Positions 35,711-45,303 of a stretch of DNA of 64,000 nucleotides are shown in pieces (the stretch's first letter is position 1; every line of letters begins with the position of its first letter). A program made the translations under genes and the position numbers. The notes beneath the pieces are model-generated. The model did no database searches. It worked only from the letters and a program-made list of their open reading frames with translations, and had not been told where the DNA came from. Source of the DNA: Myxococcus xanthus (GTDB taxonomy: Bacteria > Myxococcota > Myxococcia > Myxococcales > Myxococcaceae); contig NZ_FNOH01000023.1 in assembly GCF_900106535.1 (NCBI RefSeq), forward strand, positions 1-64,000, written 5' to 3'.

Positions 35711-38258
35711 TCGCGCGCACCAGCGAATTGCCGGCGTCCGCCACGTAGAGGCGGCCGTCCGGCCCCACCGTCAGACCGGCCGGGAGGACGAGGTCCGCAG
35801 CATCTCCCGGCCCGTCCGAGTGGCCGTAGCGCCCGCTGCCGGCCAGCGTCGTCACCTTCCGCGCGTTGCCGTCCGCGTTCAGGACGACGCGGCGCACGCG
35901 GTAGTTGCCCGGGTCCGACACCGCGAGCGAGCCATCCTTCAGCACCGCGATGCCCAGGTACGGCAGGAACTGGGACGACTCCGGCGCGCCGTCACGGAAG
36001 CCCGGCGTCGTGCCCGCCACCACCGACGTGAGACCGTCGCGGATGCGCACCACCCGGGACATGCCGGACTCGACGACGAACAGCGTGTTCCCATCCGCGC
36101 TCACCGCCACGCCCGAGGGCCGGTAGAGCCAGTCACCCTGTAGCGTCGTCACCGGGTGGCCCTCCGCCACCAGGTCGATGCGGCGAATCACGCCGTTGTT
36201 CATGTCCGCCACCAGCAGCGCGGTGCCATCCGGCGTCACCGCCAGGCCCGTGGGCTGGTTGAAGGCCGCCTGCTTCGCGGGGCCGTCCATCAGGCCCGGC
36301 GTCCCACCCGCGAACACCTCCACCTTCCCTTCCGGATCGATGCGGCGGATGACGTAGTGGTCCGTGTCGGCCACATACACGTTGCCCGCGGCGTCCGCGG
36401 CGATGCCCATGGGGCCATTGAGGCCGGAGGCCACCGTCGTCACCTCGCCCCCCGGCGTCACGCGCTTCACCGCGTTGCCCATGCCGTCCGCGACCACGAG
36501 GCCCCCATCCGGCAGCAGGGCCACCGCGGTGGGCGCCCCCAGCGAGTTGCCCGCCACGGGGACACCGGCGCGGACACGCTTTCCCGGCACGCCCGCCACC
36601 GTGCGCACATCGGCCGCGGAGGGCCCCTGCGCGCTCGACGCGTTCTGCCGCTCGAAGCGCACCAGCGTGTCGGGTACCGGCCGGCCCAGCGCCTTGTAGA
36701 GCACGTTCGCGACGATGCGGGCCGCGCGCGGGTCCGCCATGTCCTCGGAGGCCAGCGTGCGCACGAAGTCGATTCCGCCCGAGGAGAAGACGTAGGCGCT
36801 GCCCTGCTTGCGCAGCACCATGTGGCCGAAGCCGAAGGCGCCCTGGAGCGACAGCAATGGGGACTCGGCCAGCACCTCCAGGCCCTCCGGCGAGCTGCCG
36901 TTGCTCACCAACTGGTCCACTTCGTAGCCGTTGGCCATCCACAGCGTGTCACCGGCCTTCAGCCCCGAGCCCGCCAGTGCCCAGTGCCCCGGGTTGGTGA
37001 TGACGGCAGGGAAGCCGAACTGGTGCCAGCGAGAGGAGAACTGCACGCCCAGGAGCGCGTTCTCCGGACGGCCCACGACGCGCTCGCGGAACTTCACCGT
37101 GCGCTGGGCGCCCGTGTACGGGTCGTTCGCGTGGCCCTTGTAGCAGGCGATGATGCGCCGAGGCCGGCCGTCCTGGGATGGCTCCATCTGAATCTGCCAG
37201 TACGCATTGTTCGCGCCCAGGTTGAGCAGCGACCGGCCTTCCGCCACCGCCCGGTCCGCGTGCTCGCGGATGCGCGGGCTCCAGTACTCGTCGTGGCCCG
37301 ACATGAAGAAGGCCTTGGCGCCGGCCAGGAAGTCGTAGCTGGCGTCCAGGTCCTCGTCGGTGAAGTAGCCCACGTCCAGGTCCTGCGACTCCAGCCACTG
37401 AACCAGGCTCAGGTCGTCCGTCAGCAGGTGGCCACTGCCATGCCCCCGGTAGTTGGGCCGGTCATAGGACACCCGGAAGGCGCGGCTGACGCCGTGCTCG
37501 CGCATCACCCGGTCGCGGTCGTCATAGAGGCTGGTGCCCCCCCAGGTGTTGTAGGCGGCCCAGGTGGCGGTGGGGATGAGGACGGCAACCTCGGCACGCG
37601 GATTCGCGTCGCGCACGAAGAAGGGCACGTAGCGCTGGTGGTTGTCCTCACGCACCAGCTTCACCACGTACACGCCGCGCACCCAGTGTTCACCGACGGG
37701 TATCTCCAGCGTGGGCGCCCAGCGACAGGCGACGAGGCCCGTGGACCGGTCCGCGGGACAGTCGCCCTGGCGCACACCCGCCACCGGGCCTCCGCGCGCC
37801 AGTTCACGAGCGCCCGTGCCGCCGTAGTGCCCCATCCGGTACACGTACCAGCGGAAGGTCCGGGCCTCGGAGACCGACACGGCGACGCGCAGCACCTCGC
37901 CCTGCGTCAGCGTCGCCTTCAGGGCATAGCCTTCGATTTCGCGGCTGTGGGCGTTGCGGGTGATGCGCCACGCCCGGGTCCCCGGGCGGCGGTTCTCCTC
38001 GCGCACGGCGTCCGCGTCTCGCGCGGGCAGCTCCACCTGGCCCGCATCGGGCTGCCCGGTGCCGGCGTCCGGCACACCCGCGTCAAGGATGCCTGGATGC
38101 GGCTCACCGTCGCCGCCGTCATAGCCGTCGTTCAGGGGAGGCGTGTCGTGTTTGTCACCCGGTATCACCGGGCGCAAGGCCGTCCCCTCACAGCCAATGC
38201 CCCCGAACACGAGCGCGAGCCCGCACACCCAGCCCGCCCAACGCCCTGCCTGAGCCAT
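35700..38258 (-). CDS. Lipoprotein: DMFase-large-subunit-like domain fused to NHL repeats
   Basis: This 852-residue lipoprotein has a signal ending FGGIGC (Cys 23) and an Asp/Gly/Pro linker. The central region (about 85-540) resembles the C-terminal domain of the N,N-dimethylformamidase large subunit. Motifs include VLIPTATWAAYNTWGGTSLY, YFTDEDLD, AKAFFMSGHDEYWS, RSLLNLGANNAYWQ and VITNPGHWAL. The C-terminal third (about 555-850) is a six-bladed NHL-repeat propeller, with repeats such as PTAVALLPDGGLVVADGMGN and PMGIAADAAGNVYVADTDHY. The substrate is unknown. The propeller may bind proteins, sugars or the surface. ATG 38258 is fixed by GGAGGAACGG before it. Confidence 0.85.
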   Translation of the reverse strand: MAQAGRWAGWVCGLALVFGGIGCEGTALRPVIPGDKHDTPPLNDGYDGGDGEPHPGILDAGVPDAGTGQPDAGQVELPARDADAVREENRRPGTRAWRITRNAHSREIEGYALKATLTQGEVLRVAVSVSEARTFRWYVYRMGHYGGTGARELARGGPVAGVRQGDCPADRSTGLVACRWAPTLEIPVGEHWVRGVYVVKLVREDNHQRYVPFFVRDANPRAEVAVLIPTATWAAYNTWGGTSLYDDRDRVMREHGVSRAFRVSYDRPNYRGHGSGHLLTDDLSLVQWLESQDLDVGYFTDEDLDASYDFLAGAKAFFMSGHDEYWSPRIREHADRAVAEGRSLLNLGANNAYWQIQMEPSQDGRPRRIIACYKGHANDPYTGAQRTVKFRERVVGRPENALLGVQFSSRWHQFGFPAVITNPGHWALAGSGLKAGDTLWMANGYEVDQLVSNGSSPEGLEVLAESPLLSLQGAFGFGHMVLRKQGSAYVFSSGGIDFVRTLASEDMADPRAARIVANVLYKALGRPVPDTLVRFERQNASSAQGPSAADVRTVAGVPGKRVRAGVPVAGNSLGAPTAVALLPDGGLVVADGMGNAVKRVTPGGEVTTVASGLNGPMGIAADAAGNVYVADTDHYVIRRIDPEGKVEVFAGGTPGLMDGPAKQAAFNQPTGLAVTPDGTALLVADMNNGVIRRIDLVAEGHPVTTLQGDWLYRPSGVAVSADGNTLFVVESGMSRVVRIRDGLTSVVAGTTPGFRDGAPESSQFLPYLGIAVLKDGSLAVSDPGNYRVRRVVLNADGNARKVTTLAGSGRYGHSDGPGDAADLVLPAGLTVGPDGRLYVADAGNSLVRAITP

Positions 38259-38384
38259 TCCGTTCCTCCAAGCCACGGCGATTGACCGGAGGGTAGCCAC
38301 GAACACTCAGGAGGGAAGCGGGTGCCCTCCTGGAGCAATGATTGGGATGGAGCACCCGAACAAAAGCCCAGGGATGGGAAAGGC

Positions 38385-39578
38385 CTACCCTCCCAAGAGC
38401 TCTCGGTGCAGCCGGGCCGTCAGCGCCTTCAGGTGTGCTTTGTCCACCAGCAGCGTCAGTTGCAAAGGCGACGTATGGGCCGCGTGGACGTGCGCCCCCA
38501 ACTCCTCGGCGGCGGCCAGCGCGCGGCGCAGCGGCGCCCAGTCGGCGTTCAACCCCACGCCCACGCAGGTGACGGTGCCCAGGTCCTCGCGCCAGGACAC
38601 GGCGTCACCGAAGCGCGTGGCCAGCTCCCGGCGCAGCGCGTCCGCACCGTGGATGTCCGCCAGGGGCACGGTGATGACCGTCCTGCGTACCCCACCCACC
38701 GAGCCCTCGCAGTCCAGCGTCCGCCCGCGCACGGCGCGCGCATCCAGGAATTCCAGCAGCTCCGCCAGGCGGATGGGCTCCGAGGCGGAAAGCACGGCCA
38801 TCTCCGCGTCGGCGGTGACGCCCTTGAGGCGGTGGTCCGTGGGGACGGCCAGCTCCTGGACCGCGGTGCCCGTTCCCTGGCCGTGCGCGGTGCGCGCGAG
38901 AATGGTGATGCCGCGCGCCTTGGCCCACTCCACCGCCTGCGCGTTGAGCACCGTGGCGCCCGCGCTCGCCAACTCCTGCATCTCGTCGTAGCTCAGCGAC
39001 TCCAGCTTGCGCGCGTCCGGCACCACCCGGGGGTCCGCGCTGAACACGCCGTCCACGTCCGAGTAGATTTCACACGCCTCCGCGTCCAGCGCCGCCGCCA
39101 GCGCCACCGCCGTCGTGTCCGAGCCGCCGCGCCCCAGCGTCGTCACTTCCTTCTTGAAGGAGACACCCTGGTAGCCCGCGACGATGACGACCTTGCCGCG
39201 CGCCAGCTCGTCGTGGATGCGGTACGGCCGCACCTCCACGATGCGGGCCTGCGCGTGCGCGTCCGTGGTGATGATGCCGCTCTGGCTTCCGGTGAAGCTG
39301 ATGGCCGGCACATCCATCTCCTGGAGCGCCATGGAGAGCAGCGCCATGGAGATGCGCTCGCCACACGTGAGCAGCATGTCCAGTTCGCGGCGCGGCGGGT
39401 CCACCGAAACGCCCTTCGCCAGCGCCAGCAGTTCATCCGTGGTGTCGCCCATGGCGCTCACCACCACCACCACCTGATAGCCCGCCTCGCGCTTGTCCTT
39501 CACCCGCTGGGCGACCTTGCGGAGCTTCTCCACGCCGGCGACCGACGAGCCGCCGTACTTCTGGACCACGATTGGCAT
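38385..39578 (-). CDS. lysC: Aspartate kinase
   Basis: This enzyme phosphorylates L-aspartate to aspartyl-4-phosphate, the first step toward lysine, diaminopimelate, threonine and methionine. The 397-residue monofunctional form begins with [11 protein letters not shown], has the aspartate-binding FTGSQSGI, and the ATP-site sequences [18 protein letters not shown] and [13 protein letters not shown]. Two ACT domains follow (about 255-397), the usual site of lysine/threonine feedback. The start ATG 39578 opens the kinase motif directly; the ribosome site is weak. It is divergent from the ABC gene cluster at 39724. Confidence 0.95.
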   Translation of the reverse strand: MPIVVQKYGGSSVAGVEKLRKVAQRVKDKREAGYQVVVVVSAMGDTTDELLALAKGVSVDPPRRELDMLLTCGERISMALLSMALQEMDVPAISFTGSQSGIITTDAHAQARIVEVRPYRIHDELARGKVVIVAGYQGVSFKKEVTTLGRGGSDTTAVALAAALDAEACEIYSDVDGVFSADPRVVPDARKLESLSYDEMQELASAGATVLNAQAVEWAKARGITILARTAHGQGTGTAVQELAVPTDHRLKGVTADAEMAVLSASEPIRLAELLEFLDARAVRGRTLDCEGSVGGVRRTVITVPLADIHGADALRRELATRFGDAVSWREDLGTVTCVGVGLNADWAPLRRALAAAEELGAHVHAAHTSPLQLTLLVDKAHLKALTARLHRELLGG

Positions 39579-39689
39579 GATTCGACTCACTACCCTTGTT
39601 CGGCGTGTCCGGAAAACCACACTGGTAGGCCTCCCTGCAGAAGTCTGGCCAGCCGCAGAACGCCGCCCACACCCGGAGTCGGTGTCGCC

Positions 39690-39716
39690 TTGACACGCCA
39701 ATGTCGGGTTTAATAC
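39690..39716 (+). promoter_or_regulatory. Promoter of the Gld-like ABC operon, leaderless type
   Basis: TTGACA (39690-39695) and TAATAC (39711-39716) are 15 bases apart. Seven bases separate the -10 from the ATG at 39724, so transcription should begin at or next to the start codon. There is no Shine-Dalgarno sequence. Confidence 0.5.
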
Positions 39717-39723
39717 CGCGCCC

Positions 39724-40452
39724 ATGCCGATGATCGAGGTCCAGCACCTCACGAAGCGATACCGAGACCGGGTGGCCGTGGACGACCTCACCTTCCAGGT
39801 CGAGGCGGGTGAGATTCTCGGGTTCCTGGGCCCCAACGGGGCGGGCAAGTCCACCACCATGAAAATCCTCACCGGCTTCCTCCCGCCGTCGGAGGGGGTG
39901 GTCCGCGTCGGGGGCTATGACGTGGAGGCCCAGCCGCTCGAGGTGAAGCGCCGCATCGGCTACCTGCCGGAGATGCCGCCGCTCTATGTGGAGATGACGG
40001 TGCGAGGCTATCTGCGCTTCGTCGCCTCGTTGAAGGGGCTGTCGGGGAGCGCCCTCAAGGCCGAGTTGGAGCGGGTGGCCGCACTCATGGGCGTGACGCA
40101 CGTCATGGACCGCGTCATCCAGAACCTGTCCAAGGGCTACAAGCAGCGTGTGGGAATTGCCCAGGCGCTGCTCGGCTCCCCGCCGGTGCTCATCCTGGAC
40201 GAACCCACCGAAGGCCTGGACCCCGCACAGCGCGCCGAGCTGCGCGCCCTCATCAAGGGCCTGGCCGGCAAGCACACCGTCATCCTCTCCACGCACATCC
40301 TCCCGGAGGTCACGATGACGTGCCAGAAGGTGCTCATCATCCACCAGGGAAAGATGGCCGCGTACGACGACATCTCCCAACTGGCCCGCATCCACGGGCA
40401 GGCGGAGAACGCGTCGCTGGAAGAAGTCTTCATCAAGCTGACCGCCGCCTGA
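39724..40452 (+). CDS. ABC transporter ATP-binding protein (GldA-like)
   Basis: This 242-residue ABC ATPase powers the permease encoded next. Walker A is [10 protein letters not shown] (about 38-47), the Q-loop region is YLPEMPPLY, the signature is LSKGYKQR, Walker B is [12 protein letters not shown], and the H-loop is STHI. It is most like the ABC-2 exporter ATPases (GldA/NatA/CcmA group). It is followed by a permease, a Gldg-family protein and a DUF4340 lipoprotein, a conserved set in several phyla. There is no sequence evidence that this set acts in gliding here. Confidence 0.9.
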   Translation: MPMIEVQHLTKRYRDRVAVDDLTFQVEAGEILGFLGPNGAGKSTTMKILTGFLPPSEGVVRVGGYDVEAQPLEVKRRIGYLPEMPPLYVEMTVRGYLRFVASLKGLSGSALKAELERVAALMGVTHVMDRVIQNLSKGYKQRVGIAQALLGSPPVLILDEPTEGLDPAQRAELRALIKGLAGKHTVILSTHILPEVTMTCQKVLIIHQGKMAAYDDISQLARIHGQAENASLEEVFIKLTAA

Positions 40453-40483
40453 GCGCGGCCCCCTTTTCGAGGACCCCGCCTCC

Positions 40484-41287
40484 ATGCGCACCGCCCTGGC
40501 GATTGCCCGCAAGGAACTGTCCATCTACTTCACCACGCCGTGGGCCTACGCCGTCTTCACGGCGATGGCGGCGCTGACGGCCTTCTACTTCATGGACCTG
40601 CTGCAGGCGTTCAACGACGTCCAGGGCGTGGCGCGCCGGGTGGGCTGGGCGCAGATGTCCCCGGACTTCAACATGTACCGCAACCTCACGGACGGGGTGG
40701 TGGTGGAGCTGTGGGGCAGCGTCCTGGTCATCACCCTGGTCGTCACGCCGTTCCTGTCCATGCGGCTGTTCGCGGAGGAGAAGCGCAACCGCACCTTCGA
40801 GCTGCTGATGACGGCCCCGGTGCGGCCCATTGAAATCGTGCTGGGCAAGTACCTGGGCGGCCTGGGCGTCATCTCCGCCACGCTGGCGCTCACGCTCGTC
40901 TTCCCGCTACTGCTGTCCGTGCTGGGCCACAGCGAGTCCGGGCTGGCGCTGGAGTGGTCCACCGTCCTGCTGGGCTACGGCGCGCTGCTGCTGTGGGGCG
41001 CCACCTGCATGGCCGTGGGCCTGTTCATCTCCGCGCTGACGGAGAGCCAGATGCTGGCGGCCTTCCTCACCTTCTGTGTCCTGCTGGCGTGGATGCTGCT
41101 GGGCCAGGTGGCCCGCCGCGCGGAGGAGCCGCTGCGCTCCGCGCTGTCCTACGTCGCCTGCGACCTCCAGTTGCAGGGGATGATCAAGGGCGTGCTGGAC
41201 GCGCAGTCGCTGGTGTTCTTCGCCTCCGTCATCGGCTTCTCGCTCTTCCTCACCCACCGCACGGTGGATGCGCAGCGGTGGGCCTGA
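40484..41287 (+). CDS. ABC-2 type permease (GldF-like)
   Basis: This is a 267-residue membrane protein with six predicted helices (for example AYAVFTAMAALTAFYFM, VLVITLVVTPFL, VISATLALTLVFPLLLSVL and FLTFCVLLAWMLLG). A conserved loop follows helix two (RLFAEEKRNRTFELLMTAPV), typical of ABC-2 exporters. It follows the ATPase gene by 31 bases and is followed after one base by the Gldg gene, so it is in one operon. Confidence 0.9.
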   Translation: MRTALAIARKELSIYFTTPWAYAVFTAMAALTAFYFMDLLQAFNDVQGVARRVGWAQMSPDFNMYRNLTDGVVVELWGSVLVITLVVTPFLSMRLFAEEKRNRTFELLMTAPVRPIEIVLGKYLGGLGVISATLALTLVFPLLLSVLGHSESGLALEWSTVLLGYGALLLWGATCMAVGLFISALTESQMLAAFLTFCVLLAWMLLGQVARRAEEPLRSALSYVACDLQLQGMIKGVLDAQSLVFFASVIGFSLFLTHRTVDAQRWA

Positions 41288-41288
41288 C

Positions 41289-42860
41289 ATGAAGGCGGCT
41301 CATGTCGGCAAGGTCCTGGGCGCGTTCGGACTGCTGCTGTTGCTGTCGAGTCCGTTCACCCTGTTCATCACCTCGGACAGCGCCGTCACCGCCGCCGTGA
41401 AGGCGGGCGCGGGGCTGGTGCTGGTGGGCATCTACGGCGCGACGAACTACCGGCAGTTCGGCCAGTTCGCCACCCGCCGCTCCAGCAGCTTCTTCGCCAC
41501 CACGGTGCTCACCACGCTGGGCGTGTTCGCCGCGCTGGTGGCGGTGAACTACCTGGCCTTCAAGCAGAACCGGCGCTGGGATTTGACGCAGGCACGCATC
41601 CACACGCTGGCGCCGCAGACGGTGTCCACGTTGGCCGCCATTCCCGACCAGGTGCGCGCCATCGCGTTCATCACCCCGGCGCATGCCCAGTACGGCCAGT
41701 TGGAAGCGCTCTTCGCGCTCTACCATGCCGAAGCGCCGGGGAAGTTCGAGTACACCTTCAAGGACCCGCGCCGAAGCCCGGACCTGGCCGCGAAGTACCA
41801 GGTGCGTGAGGGCCAGACGGCGGTGGTGCTGGTACGCGGCGAGGGCGAGTACGCCACGCACACGCTGCTCGCCACCGTGTCCGAGCAGGAGCTGACACAC
41901 GCGGTCCTCAAGCTGAACGCGGTGGGCACCCAGAAGGTCTATTTCGTCACCGGCCACGGGGAGTGGCCACTGGACAAGGAGCAGGCGCCGCCCCAGGACC
42001 CGGGCGCCAGCCTGTCCGAATTCCGGAGGCAGTTGCTCCAGGAGGGCTACACCGCGGAACCGCTGAACCTCGCGGGTGTCCAAGACGTGCCACGGGACGC
42101 CGCGCTGGTCATCATCGCGGGGGCCCGGGGGCCCTACACCGCGCCGGAGAAGGAGCTGCTCCAGCGCTATCTCGCCTCCGGAGGACGCATGCTCTACTTC
42201 GCTGACGCCGGCCTCCGTGATGGCCTGGACGGACTGCTGGCGGAGCACGGCGTGCAGGTGGATGAGGGCATCGTCGCGGACGCGCAGTACAACAGCGGCA
42301 ATCCCTTCGTGGTGCTGTCGCTCTTCTACAGCGACCACGAGATTGGCAAGCCGCTGCACCAGCGGGGACTCAACGTGGAGTTCCCCACCCCACGCAGCCT
42401 GACCCTGCTGCGCATGGGGATGGCGCCGGGCGTCCAGGTGCAGCCGGTGGTCCTCACGTCCCAGTACGGATGGGTGGAGAGCACGCCAGAGGAGAACGCG
42501 GTGCCTTCGGATGGCGAGAAGACGGGCCAGTTGGTGCTGGTGGCCGCCGTGACGCGTGATACCCAGGCCTCGCCGGGCAAGCGCTTTGATGAAGCGCGCC
42601 TGGTGGTGATGGGAGACTCGGAGCTCCTCCTGGACCCGAACTGGGGCCATGAGCCCAACCGCAACCTGGTGATGAACGCGCTGGGCTGGGCGTCCAACCA
42701 GCTCACGAAAATCACCATCCGCCCGCCGGACCGCGAGGTGTCCACGCTGGAGCTGGACGCGGCGACGCTCAGCCGCATCCGATTCTTCGCCACGGACCTC
42801 ATGCCGCTGACGCTGCTGGGCGTGGGCCTGGCCATCTGGCTGTCGAGGCGCAACAAGTGA
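41289..42860 (+). CDS. Gldg-family ABC auxiliary membrane protein
   Basis: This 523-residue protein has two N-terminal membrane helices (LGAFGLLLLLSSPFTLFI and TTVLTTLGVFAALVAVNYL), a large extracytoplasmic ABC_transp_aux/GldG domain (about 100-470; DLTQARIHTLAPQTVSTLA, VYFVTGHGEWPLD, ALVIIAGARGPYTAPEK), and a C-terminal helix ending in LSRRNK. The fold resembles glutamine-amidotransferase-like GIFT domains and is thought to assist the exporter. The ATG at 41289 is one base after the permease stop. Its stop shares a base with the next ATG. Confidence 0.85.
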   Translation: MKAAHVGKVLGAFGLLLLLSSPFTLFITSDSAVTAAVKAGAGLVLVGIYGATNYRQFGQFATRRSSSFFATTVLTTLGVFAALVAVNYLAFKQNRRWDLTQARIHTLAPQTVSTLAAIPDQVRAIAFITPAHAQYGQLEALFALYHAEAPGKFEYTFKDPRRSPDLAAKYQVREGQTAVVLVRGEGEYATHTLLATVSEQELTHAVLKLNAVGTQKVYFVTGHGEWPLDKEQAPPQDPGASLSEFRRQLLQEGYTAEPLNLAGVQDVPRDAALVIIAGARGPYTAPEKELLQRYLASGGRMLYFADAGLRDGLDGLLAEHGVQVDEGIVADAQYNSGNPFVVLSLFYSDHEIGKPLHQRGLNVEFPTPRSLTLLRMGMAPGVQVQPVVLTSQYGWVESTPEENAVPSDGEKTGQLVLVAAVTRDTQASPGKRFDEARLVVMGDSELLLDPNWGHEPNRNLVMNALGWASNQLTKITIRPPDREVSTLELDAATLSRIRFFATDLMPLTLLGVGLAIWLSRRNK

Positions 42861-44398
42861 TGCCGGCCCGCGGACGGTGGCGGTGGAACATCCTCACCGT
42901 CGTCACGGTGGGCCTGGGGCTCACCGCATGCACCGGTGAGAAGGCGTCCGAAGCGAGCGAGGCCCGGCGGAAAGCCGACGCCCAGCAGCGCCTCTTCATC
43001 ACGGGGATGGAGGAGACGCGCGGACAGGACAACGGGGCGCCTGCCGCGAAGCCTGTCTTCACACACTTGACGGTGCGGGCCCGGGGCGACACCACAGAGC
43101 TGGTTCGCGAGCAGGACGGCACATGGAAGCTGACAGCGCCCGTGTCCGCTCGCGCGGAGGCGGCCGTGGTGGAGACCATCCTCGGCACACTGGCGTCTTC
43201 GAGCTTCAGCGCCACCGTGAAGGAGGCGCCCACCGACGCCGACCTGGACGCGTACGGCCTGAAACCGCCCCTCTTCACCGTCACGGCCCAGGCCTTCGTG
43301 CCAGATGCCCAAGGCCAGGGGGCGCAGGACCCCGCTCGCCAGCGCACGGTGACGCTGCACTGTGGCAAGGAGAACACCTACGACGGCTCCGTCTACGTAC
43401 ACCGAGACACGGAGCCGGCGGTCCACGCCGCCGCGGGGACGGTGCGCTGGGCCCTGGACCGGGACACCTTCGCCCTGCGCGCCAAGGACCTCCTGACACC
43501 TTTGGACGAGCGTACGCTGAAGGGCATCGAGGTGAAGGCGCCGCAGGGTGCGTATCAACTGGCGCGAGACGCGGACGGCGCGGGCTGGCAGCTGGTCGCG
43601 CCGGTGGCCGCCAACGCGAACGCGATGCGTGTCGCGGAGCTGCTGAAGGCCCTGGTGGAGCAGCGGGCACTGTCCTTCCCCGAAGACACGCCGGAGTCCC
43701 GGAAACGCTTGGGTCTGGAGGCCCCGGTGGTGGACGCCCGCTTCACCGGTGGCCCGGGCGAGCCAGTGCGCGTGCGGATGTCCCGCGTGACGGACGACGG
43801 CGCCGTGCGCGCCTATGCGTTGCGCGAGCAGGGGACGCAAGCCGTGTTGGGTGAGGTGCCCGAGGACGCCCTCGGCGTGCTGGACGTGAGCGTCCGGGAG
43901 CTGAAGGACCGGCGCGTGCTGGAGTTCCGGCGCCAGGACGTCCGCCGCATCGTGTTCCACCCGGGCGGTGGCGCGCCCGCCATCACCGTGGTGAGCGCGT
44001 CGGAAGCCAACGAAGGCGCCGGGCACTGGGACATGGAGGCCCCGCAGCGGGGCAAGGCCCAGCACTTCAAGCTCGCCTCGCTGCTGCGCGCGCTGGAAGG
44101 ACTGAAGGCCACGGGCTACGGCGAGACGAACCCCAAGAATTGGGCCCGGTATGGCGTGACGGAGGACTCCCCCGGCGCCGTGCTGCTAGGCGCGGACGGA
44201 CGCGAACTGGCGCGGCTCTGGCTCGGCACTGAAGTCCCCGACGAACCCGGCACGATCTACGCCCGCGGCTCCGGCCCCGACGTCCTCAAGGTGCCCGAGT
44301 CACGACTGACGTTGCCCACCAGGCCCGAGGACTTGCAGGAAGCAGCGAAGGCCCCCGACGCACCGAAGCCGCCCGCGAAGACGGAGCAGGCTCCCTGA
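42860..44398 (+). CDS. DUF4340-family lipoprotein
   Basis: This 512-residue lipoprotein has signal NILTVVTVGLGLTAC and two or more DUF4340 repeat regions (VRARGDTTELVREQDGTWKL near 80 and a similar segment, GIEVKAPQGAYQLARDADG, near 220), which recur with the spacing usual for this family. Such proteins accompany Gldg-type ABC systems, which is the arrangement here. ATG 42860 overlaps the preceding TGA by one base; a GTG at 42857 is also possible. Function unknown. Confidence 0.8.
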   Translation: MPARGRWRWNILTVVTVGLGLTACTGEKASEASEARRKADAQQRLFITGMEETRGQDNGAPAAKPVFTHLTVRARGDTTELVREQDGTWKLTAPVSARAEAAVVETILGTLASSSFSATVKEAPTDADLDAYGLKPPLFTVTAQAFVPDAQGQGAQDPARQRTVTLHCGKENTYDGSVYVHRDTEPAVHAAAGTVRWALDRDTFALRAKDLLTPLDERTLKGIEVKAPQGAYQLARDADGAGWQLVAPVAANANAMRVAELLKALVEQRALSFPEDTPESRKRLGLEAPVVDARFTGGPGEPVRVRMSRVTDDGAVRAYALREQGTQAVLGEVPEDALGVLDVSVRELKDRRVLEFRRQDVRRIVFHPGGGAPAITVVSASEANEGAGHWDMEAPQRGKAQHFKLASLLRALEGLKATGYGETNPKNWARYGVTEDSPGAVLLGADGRELARLWLGTEVPDEPGTIYARGSGPDVLKVPESRLTLPTRPEDLQEAAKAPDAPKPPAKTEQAP

Positions 44399-44568
44399 GC
44401 CCCCGTCCCCGACTTACCGTCAGACAGGGCCCATACACGCCAGGTCAGCGTCCGTCACCGGCATCCCTTCACGAGCGCCGGTGCGGAACAAGGACCTGGC
44501 GAGGCTCACAGCTTGATGACCTCCGTCCCCCGCCGGGGCAGGACGACGCGGAACACGCGATGGAGTAG

Positions 44569-45303
44569 CTACACCTCCAGCAACACATACCGCTGGTCCG
44601 GGGTGTGCTTCGCCAACAGGGGCATGGCCACGTTGTAGACGGGGATGCCGCTCTTCGTCTTTCCGTTGCGAGCGCCGTGGTGCGCGTGCCCGTGGAACAC
44701 CGCCTCCGCGCCGTAGTGGTCAATGGGCATGGACAGGCGGCTGGTGCCCAGAAAGGGGCGAATCTCGATGTTCTCCCCCTCCAGCGTGTCCGGCACCGGG
44801 GCGTAGTGCATGATGACCACCTTCTTCTCCACGTCGAGGTGGCTCAGCGCGGCCTCCAGCTTGAGCGACTCCGTGACGGCCTCCTGCACGAAGGCCTTCG
44901 TCTGGCCCTCGCCAAAGGCCTGGAGCGTCGCGTTGCCGAAGCCGCCGCCAAAGCCCTTCACTCCTGCCACGCCCAGGACCTTCTCGAAGATGAAGTGGTC
45001 CCCGTCCAACACGTGGACGCCGACCTTGGCCAGCTCGCTGCAAATCTCCTTCACCTGGTTGTGCTCATAGTCGTGGTTGCCGAGCACCGCGGCGCAGGGA
45101 ACGCGGAGCGCGGACAGCTCCTCCGCCAGCACCTTGCCCTCTTCAATCATTCCGCGGTCGGTGAGGTCGCCGCACAACACGAGCAGGTCCGCCGTGGCGT
45201 TCACCTGCTTGACCAGTTGCCGGAAGCGACCGTGGTGGTCCTCCCGGCAGTGCAGGTCACCGACCGCCGCCAACCGAATTTTCGAGCCCGGATCGCGCGC
45301 CAC
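44569..45303 (-). CDS. Calcineurin-like metallophosphoesterase
   Basis: This 244-residue protein has the five metal-binding motifs of the family: GDLHC, CGDLTDRG, GNHDYE, IMHYAP and FHGHAHHG. It would hydrolyse a phosphoester; the substrate is unknown. I chose GTG 45303, with GAGGGGACGAGA before it, which overlaps the preceding gene by 47 bases. An ATG at 45351 adds 16 residues. After the stop TAG the frame stays open for 20 more codons (to 44506) with ordinary composition, so a shortened C-terminus is possible. Confidence 0.85.
   Translation of the reverse strand: MARDPGSKIRLAAVGDLHCREDHHGRFRQLVKQVNATADLLVLCGDLTDRGMIEEGKVLAEELSALRVPCAAVLGNHDYEHNQVKEICSELAKVGVHVLDGDHFIFEKVLGVAGVKGFGGGFGNATLQAFGEGQTKAFVQEAVTESLKLEAALSHLDVEKKVVIMHYAPVPDTLEGENIEIRPFLGTSRLSMPIDHYGAEAVFHGHAHHGARNGKTKSGIPVYNVAMPLLAKHTPDQRYVLLEV

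Noticed and set aside
38319-38358. Inverted repeat CGGGTGC/GCACCCG between aspartokinase and the DMFase-like gene
   Set aside because: A 7-bp stem with a 26-base loop is weak and could arise by chance in this composition.
39724-44398. Naming the ABC genes gldA, gldF and gldG outright
   Set aside because: Family membership is clear but orthology and a role in gliding are not; myxobacterial gliding uses the unrelated Glt/Agl system.
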